Shown here piece by piece: positions 1 through 10,786 of a DNA stretch of 64,000 nt. The stretch is taken from the NCBI GenBank assembly GCA_008668235.1, contig RQCP01000014.1, positions 1 to 64,000 on the forward strand, given 5' to 3'. This DNA comes from Collinsella aerofaciens. GTDB lineage: Bacteria > Actinomycetota > Coriobacteriia > Coriobacteriales > Coriobacteriaceae. The notes under the pieces are model-generated. The model had not been told where the DNA came from and did no database searches. It was given only the letters and a program-made list of their open reading frames with translations. Numbering within the stretch: the first letter of the stretch is position 1; each line of letters opens with the position of its first letter. Position numbers and translations under genes: made by a program.

Positions 1-1
1 C

Positions 2-877
2 AGCGGTACCGTGCTGCAGTCCACGCCCGACTTCACGATTGTCAAGATTCGCGAGGGCGTCGAGGCCGCGCTGCCGCACTTCGACCAGCGCCGTTACGAG
101 ACCGAGCGCAACGAGCGTCGGATGGGCGAGCGCTACCTGCACAACCAGCCCATCAAGGCCGTGATCATCGATGTTCGCGACCCCAACTCCAACCTGCAGC
201 CGGTTCGTGGCGAGCACAGCCGTCCGCCGATTGTCATCTCCCGTACCCACCCCGAGCTCATGCGTCGTCTGTTTGAGCAGGAGGTGCCCGAGATCTATGA
301 GGGCACTGTCCAGATCAAGTCGATCGCCCGCGAGCCCGGCCAGCGCTCCAAGGTCGCCGTCCACTCGCTCGACGACCGTCTGGATCCCGTGGGCGCCTGC
401 GTCGGCCCCAAGGGCAGCCGTGTTCGCGCTGTCGTGGGCGAGCTCCGTGGCGAGCGCGTCGACGTCATCCTGTGGGATGCCGATCCTGCCGTCTACGTCG
501 CCAACGCCCTGTCGCCCGCCAAGGTCACCCGCGTCCTCATCGACGAGGAGAAGGCCTACGCCGGCGTCATCGTGCCCGACGACCAGTTGTCCCTCGCCAT
601 CGGCAAGGAGGGCCAGAACGCCCGCCTCGCCGCGCGCCTGACCGGCTGGCACATCGACATCAAGTCCGAGACGCTTGCCGCCGACATCCTCAAGAACGTT
701 CCCGTTCACGAGGAGCCCGCCACCGACCTGATCGGTGACGAGGAGGACGAGGACGTCCGCCGCTGCGAGTATGTGTCCGAGGACGGCATCCAGTGCCGCA
801 ACCAGGCTCGTCCCGGCTCCCGTTTCTGCGGTGTCCACGACACCGACGCCTTCGATGATGCGGAGGACCTGATCTAG
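2..877 (+). CDS. nusA: Transcription termination/antitermination factor NusA (3' part)
   Basis: The reading frame is open from the first bases, so the 5' end lies upstream of the window. NusA binds RNA polymerase and nascent RNA and controls pausing, termination and antitermination. The visible part holds the end of the S1 domain and both KH domains; the signatures GACVGPKGSRV and SLAIGKEGQNARLAARL (around nt 385-650) are typical of KH1 and KH2. After an acidic linker the protein ends in an unusual Cys-rich tail: Cys codons at 764, 794 and 827 and a His codon at 836 give a C-x9-C-x10-C-x2-H pattern that could bind zinc. NusA normally ends after KH2, or in acidic repeats in some proteobacteria. 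infB follows directly. The family call is secure; the function of the tail is unknown. Confidence 0.95.
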   Translation, partial: SGTVLQSTPDFTIVKIREGVEAALPHFDQRRYETERNERRMGERYLHNQPIKAVIIDVRDPNSNLQPVRGEHSRPPIVISRTHPELMRRLFEQEVPEIYEGTVQIKSIAREPGQRSKVAVHSLDDRLDPVGACVGPKGSRVRAVVGELRGERVDVILWDADPAVYVANALSPAKVTRVLIDEEKAYAGVIVPDDQLSLAIGKEGQNARLAARLTGWHIDIKSETLAADILKNVPVHEEPATDLIGDEEDEDVRRCEYVSEDGIQCRNQARPGSRFCGVHDTDAFDDAEDLI

Positions 878-886
878 CGCGCGGTT

Positions 887-947
887 GCGCCGGGCGGGTC
901 CCGGCGCGTCTCCCACGCTCGTTCAGTCTCTAGGCACCCAAGGTGCC
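887..947 (+). other. Two stem-loops in the nusA-infB gap
   Basis: GCGCCGGG (887-894) pairs with CCCGGCGC (900-907), and GGCACC (933-938) pairs with GGTGCC (942-947). Neither has a T tract, so they look like RNA-processing or pause hairpins rather than terminators. The second sits just upstream of the infB ribosome site. The ylxR gene often found between nusA and infB is absent here. Confidence 0.4.
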
Positions 948-968
948 AGAAAGGGTAGGTGAAGTCAT

Positions 969-3683
969 ATGGCAAAAGTCCGTGTGTCCACCCTGGCCAA
1001 AGAGTTCGGCATGACCTCCAAGGAACTGATGGGTCATCTCGCCGATATGAAGATTCCCGCTAAGTCCGCTTCCTCCACCTTGGAGGACGCTTATGTCGCT
1101 ATGGTCCGCAAGCAGCTCGCCTCGGTGATCGAGGCCCGCGCCCAGGAAGTCGAGGCCGCCAAGCAGGCCGAGGAGCAGGCAGCTGCCGCCGAGGAGGCCG
1201 CTCGCGCCGCCGAGGCCGAGCGCGAGCGCATCGCCGCCGAGAAGGCCCGCGAGGAGGAGCGTCGCCAGTTTGCCGCAGCCCAGGCTGCCGAGGAGGCTGC
1301 CCGCGCCGAGGCCGAGGCCAAGAAGAAGGCCGAGCAGGAGCGCCTTGCCCGCGAGAAGGAGGAGGCTGCTCGCGAGGCCCAGCGCCGCGCCGTTCCCGCT
1401 TCCGACTCCGGTTCGCGCTTCCGTTCGCTGCTCGCCCAGATCGCCGCACAGGAGACCGTGCTCAAGGAGAAGAAGGACGCCGAGGACAAGGCCAAGGCCG
1501 AGCGCGCCGCCGAGCGCGGTAACCGTCGTGGCGGCAACAACGACCGTCGCGGTGGCCGTCGTAACGATCGCAACGCTTCCGACAACAACTCCGAGCGCAA
1601 CGCCTCCGAGAGCCGTCCGCACAGCCATCGCACCAACGCCAGCAACAACGTCGCTGCCGGCATGGACTTCCCCAACCCCGACAAGCAGGGCAAGGGCAAG
1701 AAGCGCAAGGGCGGTCACAACAACGAAGAGGACCACTACAGCCGCATGGCTCGCGAGGCCGAGGAGTACAGCCGCGAGAAGGTGCTCGAGGAGGCTCGTG
1801 CTGCCGTCGAGGAGGCCTCTCGCGAGTCCACCGGTCGCCGCAAGAAGCGCAAGGAGAAGCGCGAGCGCGAGGCTGCCAAGGCTCAGGAGGAGCGCAAGAT
1901 AGAGGAGGCGCTGGCCCAGGGCGTGAACCCCGAGGACCTCGACGCCATCAAGGTCTCCCAGGGCGTTACCGTCCAGGAACTTGCCGAGGCGCTCGACGTT
2001 CCGGCCAACGACATCATCAAGCGCCTGTTCCTGCTGGGTACGCCGCTCACCATGACGCAGTCCATGTCCGACGACCTCGTCGAGCTCGTCGCCGACGACC
2101 TGGGTCGTCAGATCAAGATCATCACCCCCGAGGAGGAGAACACCTTCTCGTTCTATGACGATCCCGCCGACCTTAAGCCGCGCGCTCCGGTCGTCACCGT
2201 CATGGGTCACGTCGACCACGGCAAGACGAGCCTGCTCGACGCCATCCGTCACACCGGTGTTGCTGCCGGCGAGGCGGGCGGCATTACGCAGGCCATCGGC
2301 GCTTCGCAGGTCATGATCAACGACCGCAAGATCACCTTCATCGATACCCCGGGTCATGCCACCTTTACGGCCATGCGTGCCCGTGGTGCCAAGGTGACCG
2401 ACATCGTCATTCTGATCGTCGCCGCTGACGACGGCGTCATGCCCCAGACCGTCGAGTCGATCAACCACGCCAAGGCCGCCGGCGTACCCATCGTCGTTGC
2501 CGTCAACAAGATCGATAAGCCCGGCGCTAACCCCGACCGTGTGCGTCAGGAACTCACCGAGTACGGCGTCATCCCCGAGGAGTGGGGCGGACAGAACATG
2601 TTCGTCAACATCTCGGCTAAGCAGAAGATCGGTATCGACGACCTTCTGGAGACCGTGCTGCTCCAGGCAGATGTGCTCGAGCTCAAGGCCAATCCGGACA
2701 CCTTTGCCTCCGGCAACGTCCTCGAGGCCAAGCTCGACAAGGGCCGCGGCTCGGTCGCTACCGTGCTCGTGACCCGCGGTACCCTGCACGTGGGCGATAC
2801 GCTGGTCGCCGGCCTTACCTACGGTCGCGTCCGCGCCATGCTCGACCCCAAGGGCCGTGCCGTCACCGAGGCTGGTCCCTCCGACGCCGTCGAGATCCTG
2901 GGCCTGCAGTCCGTGCCCAACGCCGGCGACGAGTTCCGCGTGTTCGAGGACGAGCGCGAGGCTCGCGCCCTTGCCGACGAGCGTTCGCTCAAGGCCCGTA
3001 TCGAGGAGCAGAGCCGCGTCAAGCACGTCACGCTCGAGAACCTCTTCGAGACCATTGCCGACGCCGAGGTCAAGGAGCTCAACCTGATCATCAAGGCCGA
3101 CGTCCAGGGTTCCATCGAGGCCCTTCAGGACTCGCTCGACAAGATGGATCAGTCCGAGGTCCGCATCAACACGATCCACTCCGCCGTTGGCGCCATCAAC
3201 GAGACCGACGTCGTCCTGGCCGACGCCTCCAACGCCATCATCATCGGCTTTGGCGTCCGTCCCGACGGTAAGGCCCGCTCCGCCGCTGAGCGCGAGGGCG
3301 TCGAGATCCGTTGCTACGACGTCATCTACAAGTGCCTCGAGGAGCTCGACGCCGCCCGTATCGGCATGCTCAAGCCCACCGAGGTCGAGGTCGCCACGGG
3401 TACCGCGACCGTCCTGGACACCTTCAAGGTGCCCAAAGTCGGTATCGCCGCCGGTGTCCGCGTCGAGGAGGGCGAGATCGCCGCGACCGATTCCGTGCGT
3501 CTGGTGCGCGACGGCATCGTGGTCTTCAACGGCAAGATCGCCTCGATGCGCCACTACAAGGACGAGGCCAAGAGCCTCAAGAGCGGTTCCGAGGGCGGCA
3601 TTGGCCTGGAGAACTTCCAGGACATCAAGCCCGGCGACCAGATCGAGGGTTACCGCATCGACCAGGTTGCCCGCACCGAGTAG
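969..3683 (+). CDS. infB: Translation initiation factor IF-2
   Basis: This GTPase delivers initiator tRNA to the 30S subunit and promotes subunit joining. The 904 residues hold an N-terminal IF2N module (MAKVRVSTLAKEFGM), a long Ala/Glu/Lys/Arg-rich helical stretch (about residues 50-180), an Asn/Arg-rich low-complexity segment (about 180-230), a second IF2N module (about 315-385), and the G domain with GHVDHGKT near residue 413, DTPGHATF and NKID. C-terminal beta-barrel and IF2-C domains follow. The start is the ATG behind a GGTAGGTGA ribosome site. It is co-directional with nusA and with rbfA, which begins 11 nt after the stop. Length is normal for high-GC Gram-positives. A long antisense frame over the gene is a codon-bias shadow. 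Confidence 0.98.
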   Translation: MAKVRVSTLAKEFGMTSKELMGHLADMKIPAKSASSTLEDAYVAMVRKQLASVIEARAQEVEAAKQAEEQAAAAEEAARAAEAERERIAAEKAREEERRQFAAAQAAEEAARAEAEAKKKAEQERLAREKEEAAREAQRRAVPASDSGSRFRSLLAQIAAQETVLKEKKDAEDKAKAERAAERGNRRGGNNDRRGGRRNDRNASDNNSERNASESRPHSHRTNASNNVAAGMDFPNPDKQGKGKKRKGGHNNEEDHYSRMAREAEEYSREKVLEEARAAVEEASRESTGRRKKRKEKREREAAKAQEERKIEEALAQGVNPEDLDAIKVSQGVTVQELAEALDVPANDIIKRLFLLGTPLTMTQSMSDDLVELVADDLGRQIKIITPEEENTFSFYDDPADLKPRAPVVTVMGHVDHGKTSLLDAIRHTGVAAGEAGGITQAIGASQVMINDRKITFIDTPGHATFTAMRARGAKVTDIVILIVAADDGVMPQTVESINHAKAAGVPIVVAVNKIDKPGANPDRVRQELTEYGVIPEEWGGQNMFVNISAKQKIGIDDLLETVLLQADVLELKANPDTFASGNVLEAKLDKGRGSVATVLVTRGTLHVGDTLVAGLTYGRVRAMLDPKGRAVTEAGPSDAVEILGLQSVPNAGDEFRVFEDEREARALADERSLKARIEEQSRVKHVTLENLFETIADAEVKELNLIIKADVQGSIEALQDSLDKMDQSEVRINTIHSAVGAINETDVVLADASNAIIIGFGVRPDGKARSAAEREGVEIRCYDVIYKCLEELDAARIGMLKPTEVEVATGTATVLDTFKVPKVGIAAGVRVEEGEIAATDSVRLVRDGIVVFNGKIASMRHYKDEAKSLKSGSEGGIGLENFQDIKPGDQIEGYRIDQVARTE

Positions 3684-3694
3684 GGGGTAGCGCT

Positions 3695-4105
3695 ATGAAG
3701 CAAACGCAGGCAACCCGCCGTCTGGGCGAGCAGCTTCGCGAGAAGCTCGGTTATATCCTGCTCTTTGAGGTTTCCGATCCGCGTCTCGACCTGGTTACTT
3801 TGACCGCGGTCGAGGTCGCGGTGGACCGTTCGTTCGCGCGCGTGTACGTGTCGTGCGATGCGAGCCGCTACGACGAGGTCATGGAGGCGCTCGCTAGCGC
3901 CAAGGGCCGTATTCGCAGCCTGTTGGCTCGCTCGCTCGATTGGCGTGTCACGCCCGAGCTCGATTTTCGCATCGATCGCTCGACCGATGAGGCCGAGCGC
4001 ATCACGCGTGCGCTGGAAAACGTTCCCGCTACGCTTGCGATCGAAAAGGACGAGGACGGCTATCCGATAGCGGATGCCGCCCAGGAGGCAGCTTTAGATG
4101 ACTAA
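3695..4105 (+). CDS. rbfA: 30S ribosome-binding factor RbfA
   Basis: A 136-residue KH-fold protein that binds the maturing 30S subunit near the 5' end of 16S rRNA and helps late processing. The sequence begins MKQTQATRRLGEQLREKL and contains SDPRL followed by VTLTAVEVAVDRSFARVYVS and ELDFRIDRSTDEAERI, the usual RbfA pattern. I place the start at the ATG at 3695, behind GGGGGTAGC and after the infB stop; the frame is open further upstream but that part lies inside infB. It overlaps nrnA by 8 nt, suggesting translational coupling in the nusA-infB-rbfA-nrnA-truB-ribF operon. Confidence 0.95.
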   Translation: MKQTQATRRLGEQLREKLGYILLFEVSDPRLDLVTLTAVEVAVDRSFARVYVSCDASRYDEVMEALASAKGRIRSLLARSLDWRVTPELDFRIDRSTDEAERITRALENVPATLAIEKDEDGYPIADAAQEAALDD

Positions 4106-5141
4106 TTCCGCCGACCTCGCCTCGTGCGAGTCTGCAGATATTCAGCGACGCATCCTCGAGCTCATCGAGGGTGCGTCCTCCATTGCGATTTCGGGACATA
4201 CTTCTCCCGATGGCGATGCCTTGGGCTCCGTATTGGGTCTGGGCCTTTCGCTCATGAAGTTTTTCCCCAACAAGGACATTGCGCTGCTGCTGGCAGACGA
4301 TGACCCGGTTCCGCGTATCTACCGCTTTATGGAAGGCTCCGATCGCCTGGTGCCGGCATCTGCGTACGCCGGCAATCCTGACCTGTTCATCTCGGTGGAC
4401 GTACCGGTCGTCGAGCGCCTCAATAATTCCGCCGAGGTGCTTCGTCGCTCCAAGCATGTGGTGTGCTTCGATCATCATCCGGCGCGCGAGGAGTTTGCCG
4501 AGCTGAGCCTGAGGCGCGTCGATGCCGCGGCCTGCGCCATGATCATCGACCGCTTCTTGGACAATTGCGGCATTGTCGCACGTGATAGCGTTGCGACCTG
4601 CCTGCTGTGTGGCTTGGTTACCGATACCGGCCGTTTTCAGTACCAAAACGCCGATGCTGCCGCGTTCCATGCAGCCTCGCGCCTGGTGGCGCACGGTGCC
4701 GATCCGGCGCGCGTTGCGCTCGAGGTCTACCAGAGCATGCGCGTTGAGTTTTTGCACCTCAAGTCCATTGTCATGGGTCGTATCAAGACGGTCGCGCATG
4801 GGCGCGTGGCGTATAGCTATGCCTACCAGAGCGACCTTGAGGCCTGCGGCGTCACCTCGGACGAGTGCGACGGCCTGGTCGATGTGGTGCGTTCGGTGAT
4901 GGGCGTCGAGGTCTGCATGTTCTTAAAGGGCATTGAGGGCGATACCAAGGTGCGTGGCAACCTGCGCTCCAAGGGCGACCTCGATGTGTCCGAGATTGCT
5001 GCCAACTTTGGCGGTGGCGGGCATCATGCCGCCGCCGGCTTTTCCAACAACGGAACAATTCGCGAGACGCTCGCCGTGGCACTTCCCATGCTGGCCGAGC
5101 TGGTGGGGGAGGATCCCGCTTCGGTGACCGTCGAGCTTTAA
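4098..5141 (+). CDS. nrnA: DHH/DHHA1 phosphoesterase, NrnA-like nanoRNase/pAp phosphatase
   Basis: A 347-residue DHH-family enzyme. NrnA-type members degrade 2-5 nt RNAs and dephosphorylate pAp. The metal-binding motifs are visible: SPDGDALGS (Asp residues about 38-40), a VDVP segment, DHHP at about residue 125 and TDTGRF at about 178. The DHHA1 substrate-binding motif GGGGHHAAAGF is near residue 304. Its position between rbfA and truB is the standard one in Firmicutes and Actinobacteria and supports the NrnA assignment over RecJ or polyphosphatase relatives. The start is the ATG inside the end of rbfA. Confidence 0.92.
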   Translation: MTNSADLASCESADIQRRILELIEGASSIAISGHTSPDGDALGSVLGLGLSLMKFFPNKDIALLLADDDPVPRIYRFMEGSDRLVPASAYAGNPDLFISVDVPVVERLNNSAEVLRRSKHVVCFDHHPAREEFAELSLRRVDAAACAMIIDRFLDNCGIVARDSVATCLLCGLVTDTGRFQYQNADAAAFHAASRLVAHGADPARVALEVYQSMRVEFLHLKSIVMGRIKTVAHGRVAYSYAYQSDLEACGVTSDECDGLVDVVRSVMGVEVCMFLKGIEGDTKVRGNLRSKGDLDVSEIAANFGGGGHHAAAGFSNNGTIRETLAVALPMLAELVGEDPASVTVEL

Positions 5142-5156
5142 CTTTTTGGATGGTAC

Positions 5157-6089
5157 ATGGCTCGTCGTACGCCTTCTCAACTGAATATGCTGCTCGCCGT
5201 CGATAAGCCGGTGGGCTGCACGTCCCACGATGTGGTCTCGCAATGCCGACGCGCCCTCCATGAGCGGCGCGTCGGCCATGCCGGCACGCTCGACCCCATG
5301 GCATCCGGCGTCATGGTGGTGGGCGTGGGCCAGGCTACTCGTCTGCTGGGCATGCTAACCCTCGATACCAAAAGCTATGTCGCCGACATCTCGTTTGGCG
5401 CCGAGACCAATACCGATGATGCGGAGGGCGAGGCGGTCCGCACGGTGGCTGTTGCCAACGAGCTCCGCGATCCTGCCTATGCCCGTGAGCACTTGGCCGC
5501 TATGCTGGGCCCGCAGATGCAGGTGCCGCCGGCGTTTTCTGCTATCTCGGTCAATGGCGTTCGCGCCTACAAGTCTGCTCGCGAGGGCAATGCGGTGGAC
5601 CTACCTCCGCGCCCCGTCGCGGTCTATGCCGCCGATCTGATCGCCGCGGGCGGCGAAGGTGATACGTGTGTGTGGACCGTGGCGTTCTCGGTGAGCAAGG
5701 GCACCTATATCCGAGCGCTTGCTCGAGACTTGGGCCGCGCCTGTGAGAGCGCCGCGCACATTTCCGCGCTGCGCCGAACGGCCTCCGGTGTTGTTTCCAT
5801 TGGCGCTTGTCATGCGGTCGAGGAGCTTTCTCCCGTGTCCGCCGCTGGCTTTGCCCTGGATCCCATTGCGGCTTTGGGCGCCACGCGTGTTGACTTGCCG
5901 GGCAATCTTGCCGACGACCTGCTCTGCGGCCGACGCATTCCCGTTGAGCGTGCGCTTGCCGATTTCGATGCCTCGAAGGCGCCGTTTGCGTTGGTGCTCG
6001 ATGGGGGACTCAAGGCGCTCGCCCGCATTGAGAGTGGCCGCTTTGTTATGGAGCACGTGTTTCCGCAGGCAATCGGCGGTGTTCGATGA
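5157..6089 (+). CDS. truB: tRNA pseudouridine(55) synthase TruB
   Basis: Converts U55 in the T-loop of tRNAs to pseudouridine. The 310-residue protein has the N-terminal LLAVDKPVGCTSHDVV, the catalytic GTLDPMASG with Asp46, and the RNA-contact segment KGTYIRALARDLG. The first ATG at 5157 follows nrnA by 15 nt and leaves a short lead before the conserved LAVDKP. The stop overlaps the ribF start as ATGA, so the two are probably translated together. Confidence 0.96.
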   Translation: MARRTPSQLNMLLAVDKPVGCTSHDVVSQCRRALHERRVGHAGTLDPMASGVMVVGVGQATRLLGMLTLDTKSYVADISFGAETNTDDAEGEAVRTVAVANELRDPAYAREHLAAMLGPQMQVPPAFSAISVNGVRAYKSAREGNAVDLPPRPVAVYAADLIAAGGEGDTCVWTVAFSVSKGTYIRALARDLGRACESAAHISALRRTASGVVSIGACHAVEELSPVSAAGFALDPIAALGATRVDLPGNLADDLLCGRRIPVERALADFDASKAPFALVLDGGLKALARIESGRFVMEHVFPQAIGGVR

Positions 6090-7093
6090 TGTTGTCCGCT
6101 CGCGAGCTCGCGCGCGTCTTTTTCGCGGGCGAGTCGGATGAGGCTCGCATCGTTACTGCCGATGCGTTTGATGAGTGCGAGCACTTGGGTTCCGCATCGA
6201 TCGCCATTGGCGTGTTCGACGGCGTTCACCGTGGACACCAGGAACTCATCGAAGCGCTTGTCCGTGATGCCCGTGCCCATGGCTGTAAGGCGGTTGTGGT
6301 TACCTTCGATCCCGACCCGGACGTCGTAGTGAGCCCTTCGCCCGCTCAAAAATTGATGACGACGGCCGACCGTCTGCATGCCCTGGCTCAAACCGGGGTC
6401 GATGCGGTGGTGGCCGTTCCCTTTACGCCTGAGGTTGCGGCGCTTGACCATGTTGCTTTTCTCTCGCTGGTATCGCGTCTGGTCGACATTCGATCGATTC
6501 GCGTTGGCAGTGACTTTAGACTGGGTCGTGGCGGTGCTTCTGGTGTTGCCGAGATGCGCGCCTGGGGTTCCGAGCGCGGCGTTGACGTGTATGGTCACGA
6601 CCTGCTTTGCGAGGGCGGTGAGGCCATTTGCGCCACGCGCATTCGTCATGAGCTGGGACAGGGCCATGTGGAGCTTGCTGCTGAGTTGCTTGGCCGCCCG
6701 TATATGGTGCGTGGCGGTGTTACTCGCGGCCGTCACGAGGGTTCTGGCATGGGCTTTCCCACGGCAAACCTGCAGGTTCCCGACGGCATTCAGGTGCCTG
6801 CCGATGGCGTGTATGAGGGCCTGGTGCTGGTCGATGACATCGTGTGGCCCGCTGCCGTTAACGTCGGACTGCCGCCGACGTATGCCGACGATGCGGCATC
6901 TGCGCATCTCGAGGCTAACTTAATTGGTTATACGGGCGACCTGTACGGCGCTTCTGTTTCGCTGGCGTTTACGCGCTGGCTGCGTCCCTCGCGTGTGTTC
7001 GATTCCCTGGACGAGTTGATCGCGACCGTCGAGGGCAATATCGACGATATTCGTCATAACTTGGGTGAGCAGGGGGTGAGTATCCGTGATTAG
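6086..7093 (+). CDS. ribF: Bifunctional riboflavin kinase/FAD synthetase
   Basis: Makes FMN from riboflavin and ATP, then FAD. The N-terminal nucleotidyltransferase half shows GVFDGVHRGHQ (about residues 44-54) and a VGSDFRLGRGG segment. The C-terminal riboflavin kinase half shows RGGVTRGRHEGSGMGFPTANL, including the PTAN motif, with the catalytic Glu expected in the EANLIGYTGDLYG region. At 335 residues it is slightly longer than average because of an N-terminal lead before the transferase motif. It overlaps truB by 4 nt and dnaG by 8 nt. Confidence 0.95.
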   Translation: MMLSARELARVFFAGESDEARIVTADAFDECEHLGSASIAIGVFDGVHRGHQELIEALVRDARAHGCKAVVVTFDPDPDVVVSPSPAQKLMTTADRLHALAQTGVDAVVAVPFTPEVAALDHVAFLSLVSRLVDIRSIRVGSDFRLGRGGASGVAEMRAWGSERGVDVYGHDLLCEGGEAICATRIRHELGQGHVELAAELLGRPYMVRGGVTRGRHEGSGMGFPTANLQVPDGIQVPADGVYEGLVLVDDIVWPAAVNVGLPPTYADDAASAHLEANLIGYTGDLYGASVSLAFTRWLRPSRVFDSLDELIATVEGNIDDIRHNLGEQGVSIRD

Positions 7094-9188
7094 CGATGAG
7101 GAAAAAGATCAGGTACGCGCGGCGTCGGACCTAGTTGCCATCGTGCAGGAAACGGTTGAGCTCAAACCCCGCGGCCATGAGTTTTGGGGTTGCTGCCCGT
7201 TTCATGGCGAAAAGACCCCATCGTTTCACATTATCCCTGCTACGCAGGTGTGGCACTGCTTTGGCTGCGGCGAGGGCGGCGACGTCTTCACCTATATCAT
7301 GAAGCGCGAGAACCTGAGCTTTCCCGAGTCAATCCGTTATTTGGCCGATCGCGCGGGTATTGAGCTGCACGACACCGGAGATCGCCGCGAGCGCGGTACC
7401 AAGCGTGCCCGAATCTACGATCTGTGCGCCGAGACCGCCCAGTTCTACCACACCATGCTTATGCGCGGTAAGGACGGCCGTCCACGTGAGTACTTTGCTA
7501 GCCGCGGCATGGGTGGCGACGTCTGCCGCCGCTACTGTCTGGGTTTTGCGCCGGGCCGCAATATGCTGGTGTCGCACCTGTCTCAGGTGGGCTTTACCCC
7601 GCAGGAGATGATCGATGCCAACGTGGCCGTGAGCCGTGGGCGCGGACAGCTCGCCGACCGCTTCTACGACCGCGTGATGTTTCCCATCTTTGACGAGCAA
7701 GGGCATAACATCGCCTTTGGCGGTCGCATTATGGGCGACGGCCAGCCTAAGTATCTCAACACCGCCGAGACGAGCGTGTTTCATAAAAAGCGAAACCTCT
7801 ACGGTTTTAATTGGGCCAAGGAGTTTATCGTCGCGCAGGATACCGCCATCGTGGTGGAGGGCTATACCGATTGCATCGCCTGCTGGGAGGCGGGGATTAA
7901 AAACGTTGTCGCCACGCTGGGCACCGCGCTCACGGAGCATCACGTCAAGACGCTTACTCGCTTTGCCAAGCGCATCGTGTATATGTTTGACGGCGATGCC
8001 GCCGGTCAAAAGGCCGCCCGTCGCGCGATTCAGTTTATTGAGCAGGATTCCATGGACCTGCGCTGCGTGGTGCTCCCCGACGGCAACGACCCCATGGAGT
8101 TCATCACGGCGCACGGCGGAGAGGAGCTGCAGAAACGCATTGACGCCGCCGAGCCCCTCATGGACTTTGTGTACCGTTCGCTGCAGGAGTCGAGCGACAT
8201 CACCACGCCGGGCGGTCGCGCCAAGGCGCTGGAGGACGCTCTCACGCTCATCTATCCGCTGCGCGATAGCTACATGATCGATACGTACTTTATCCAGATT
8301 GCCGACCTGTTGGGTTTGGATCTGGAGACCGTGCGTGCGAGCTCGGGCCGTGTGTTTCGCGATGTCGCCAAGCGCGAGGATGCGGAACGACGTCGTGAGC
8401 AGAACTATGAGCGCCAGCGGGCGCAGGCCGAGCGCTCCGGTAGCGCGGGCGGTCGGGCGTCGGGTTCTCACGATGCCGGTCGCGGTGCTTGGGCATCGGG
8501 CGCGACGCCGCCGGTGTCCGTGCCGGTCGAAGAAGAGCCGTACGACTACGTCCCGCTCGATGCCTATGGTGCCGCGCCCGTGGAGGTCGTCGAAGATCTT
8601 CCGCCGATCGATGTGCCTGACGGTATGGGCGCTGTGCCTGCGGCTGACGGTTCGGGTGCACCGGCTGCGGCGGCGCCGATGGTTCTTACCGATCTTGAAC
8701 GCAAGTCCTTGGCAGGGGAGCGCGAACTGTTGACGATGCTCACGAGCTACCCCGACCTGTTCCGCACGTATGCCGACCGCATCTGCTCCATCGAGTGGGT
8801 TGACCCACGTCACGAGTCCATCGCATGGGCCGTTCTGGCAACGCCGCCGGGAACCGATCCTGCAGCTTGTATGGATGCGGCTCGCTCTGTGTGTCCCGAT
8901 GCGGCAACGCTTGTGAGTGCCGGGCGCATCTCGGCGACGAGCAAGCACCCCACCGAGACGAACATCGTGTTTATGCTCGATACGCTCGAGCTCTACACCA
9001 TCAAGCGCCGCATGCGTGCCGCACAGGCCAAGCTGCGCCAGGACCGTTCGCTCGATGATGAGGCCCGTCGCGCGCTGACCGTGCAGGCCGCGCAGGATTC
9101 GCAGCGTCAACGCGAACTGCAAAAGTCGATCGGCGGCGTGGCGGACCCGTTCCGTTTGATCGGTCTGGAGACCGCAGGCACCGAATAG
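7086..9188 (+). CDS. dnaG: DNA primase DnaG
   Basis: Synthesises RNA primers at the replication fork. The 700-residue protein has the CHC2 zinc finger at about residues 37-63 (CCPFHGEKTPSFH then CFGCGEGGD), the catalytic core with YLNTAETSVFHK, and Toprim motifs VVEGYTDC and MFDGDAAGQKAARRA (about 256-310). A Pro/Gly/Ala-rich linker at about 440-535 joins the core to a helical C-terminal DnaB-binding region. The start is GTG at 7086, inside the end of ribF; the neighbour on the other side is rpoD, the classic macromolecular-synthesis arrangement. Confidence 0.97.
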   Translation: MISDEEKDQVRAASDLVAIVQETVELKPRGHEFWGCCPFHGEKTPSFHIIPATQVWHCFGCGEGGDVFTYIMKRENLSFPESIRYLADRAGIELHDTGDRRERGTKRARIYDLCAETAQFYHTMLMRGKDGRPREYFASRGMGGDVCRRYCLGFAPGRNMLVSHLSQVGFTPQEMIDANVAVSRGRGQLADRFYDRVMFPIFDEQGHNIAFGGRIMGDGQPKYLNTAETSVFHKKRNLYGFNWAKEFIVAQDTAIVVEGYTDCIACWEAGIKNVVATLGTALTEHHVKTLTRFAKRIVYMFDGDAAGQKAARRAIQFIEQDSMDLRCVVLPDGNDPMEFITAHGGEELQKRIDAAEPLMDFVYRSLQESSDITTPGGRAKALEDALTLIYPLRDSYMIDTYFIQIADLLGLDLETVRASSGRVFRDVAKREDAERRREQNYERQRAQAERSGSAGGRASGSHDAGRGAWASGATPPVSVPVEEEPYDYVPLDAYGAAPVEVVEDLPPIDVPDGMGAVPAADGSGAPAAAAPMVLTDLERKSLAGERELLTMLTSYPDLFRTYADRICSIEWVDPRHESIAWAVLATPPGTDPAACMDAARSVCPDAATLVSAGRISATSKHPTETNIVFMLDTLELYTIKRRMRAAQAKLRQDRSLDDEARRALTVQAAQDSQRQRELQKSIGGVADPFRLIGLETAGTE

Positions 9189-9304
9189 GCCTAGATGTTG
9201 TGGTCAACCATCGTATTCTCGCCTATATCCAGTCCTCTTTTTGGGTATAGACGTCTATGTGTGTGCTAAAGTAATGAGTCCTGTGGACTATGAAGGGAGA
9301 ATCT

Positions 9305-10654
<1,350 letters not shown>

Positions 10655-10667
10655 CCTTGCAAGCAAG

Positions 10668-10703
10668 AAGCGCCCTCAAGCACATCTGCTTGGGGGCGCT
10701 TTC
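10668..10703 (+). terminator. Terminator after rpoD
   Basis: A 15-bp stem (10668-10682 with 10687-10701, one G-T wobble) with a 4-nt loop begins 14 nt after the rpoD stop. The T tract is short, so termination may be partial, but the stem is GC-rich (AAGCGCCC arm). Confidence 0.75.
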
Positions 10704-10708
10704 ATGTA

Positions 10709-10758
10709 GTCGTTGGGTGTTCTTGAATGACTAGTCGTTTAAGAACGTCCCCAATGAC
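10709..10758. repeat. Imperfect intergenic hairpin with ACGTCCCCAATGAC arm
   Basis: GTCGTTGGG and GTTCTT on the left pair with AAGAAC and CCCAATGAC on the right, around a GACTAGTC palindrome (10729-10736). The right arm carries ACGTCCCCAATGAC. The complement of that core, ATTGGGGACGT, recurs in a hairpin at 30928-30955, which suggests a dispersed intergenic element family rather than a terminator. Confidence 0.5.
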
Positions 10759-10786
10759 TGGGTCGGAAAATTTCTTAAAAAAGTTC

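Noticed and set aside
930..3554. An 874-codon open frame on the minus strand over infB
   Set aside because: Exact antisense shadow of infB; GC-rich codons rarely give stops on that frame, no ribosome site, and the translation is low-complexity Gly/Leu/Asp.
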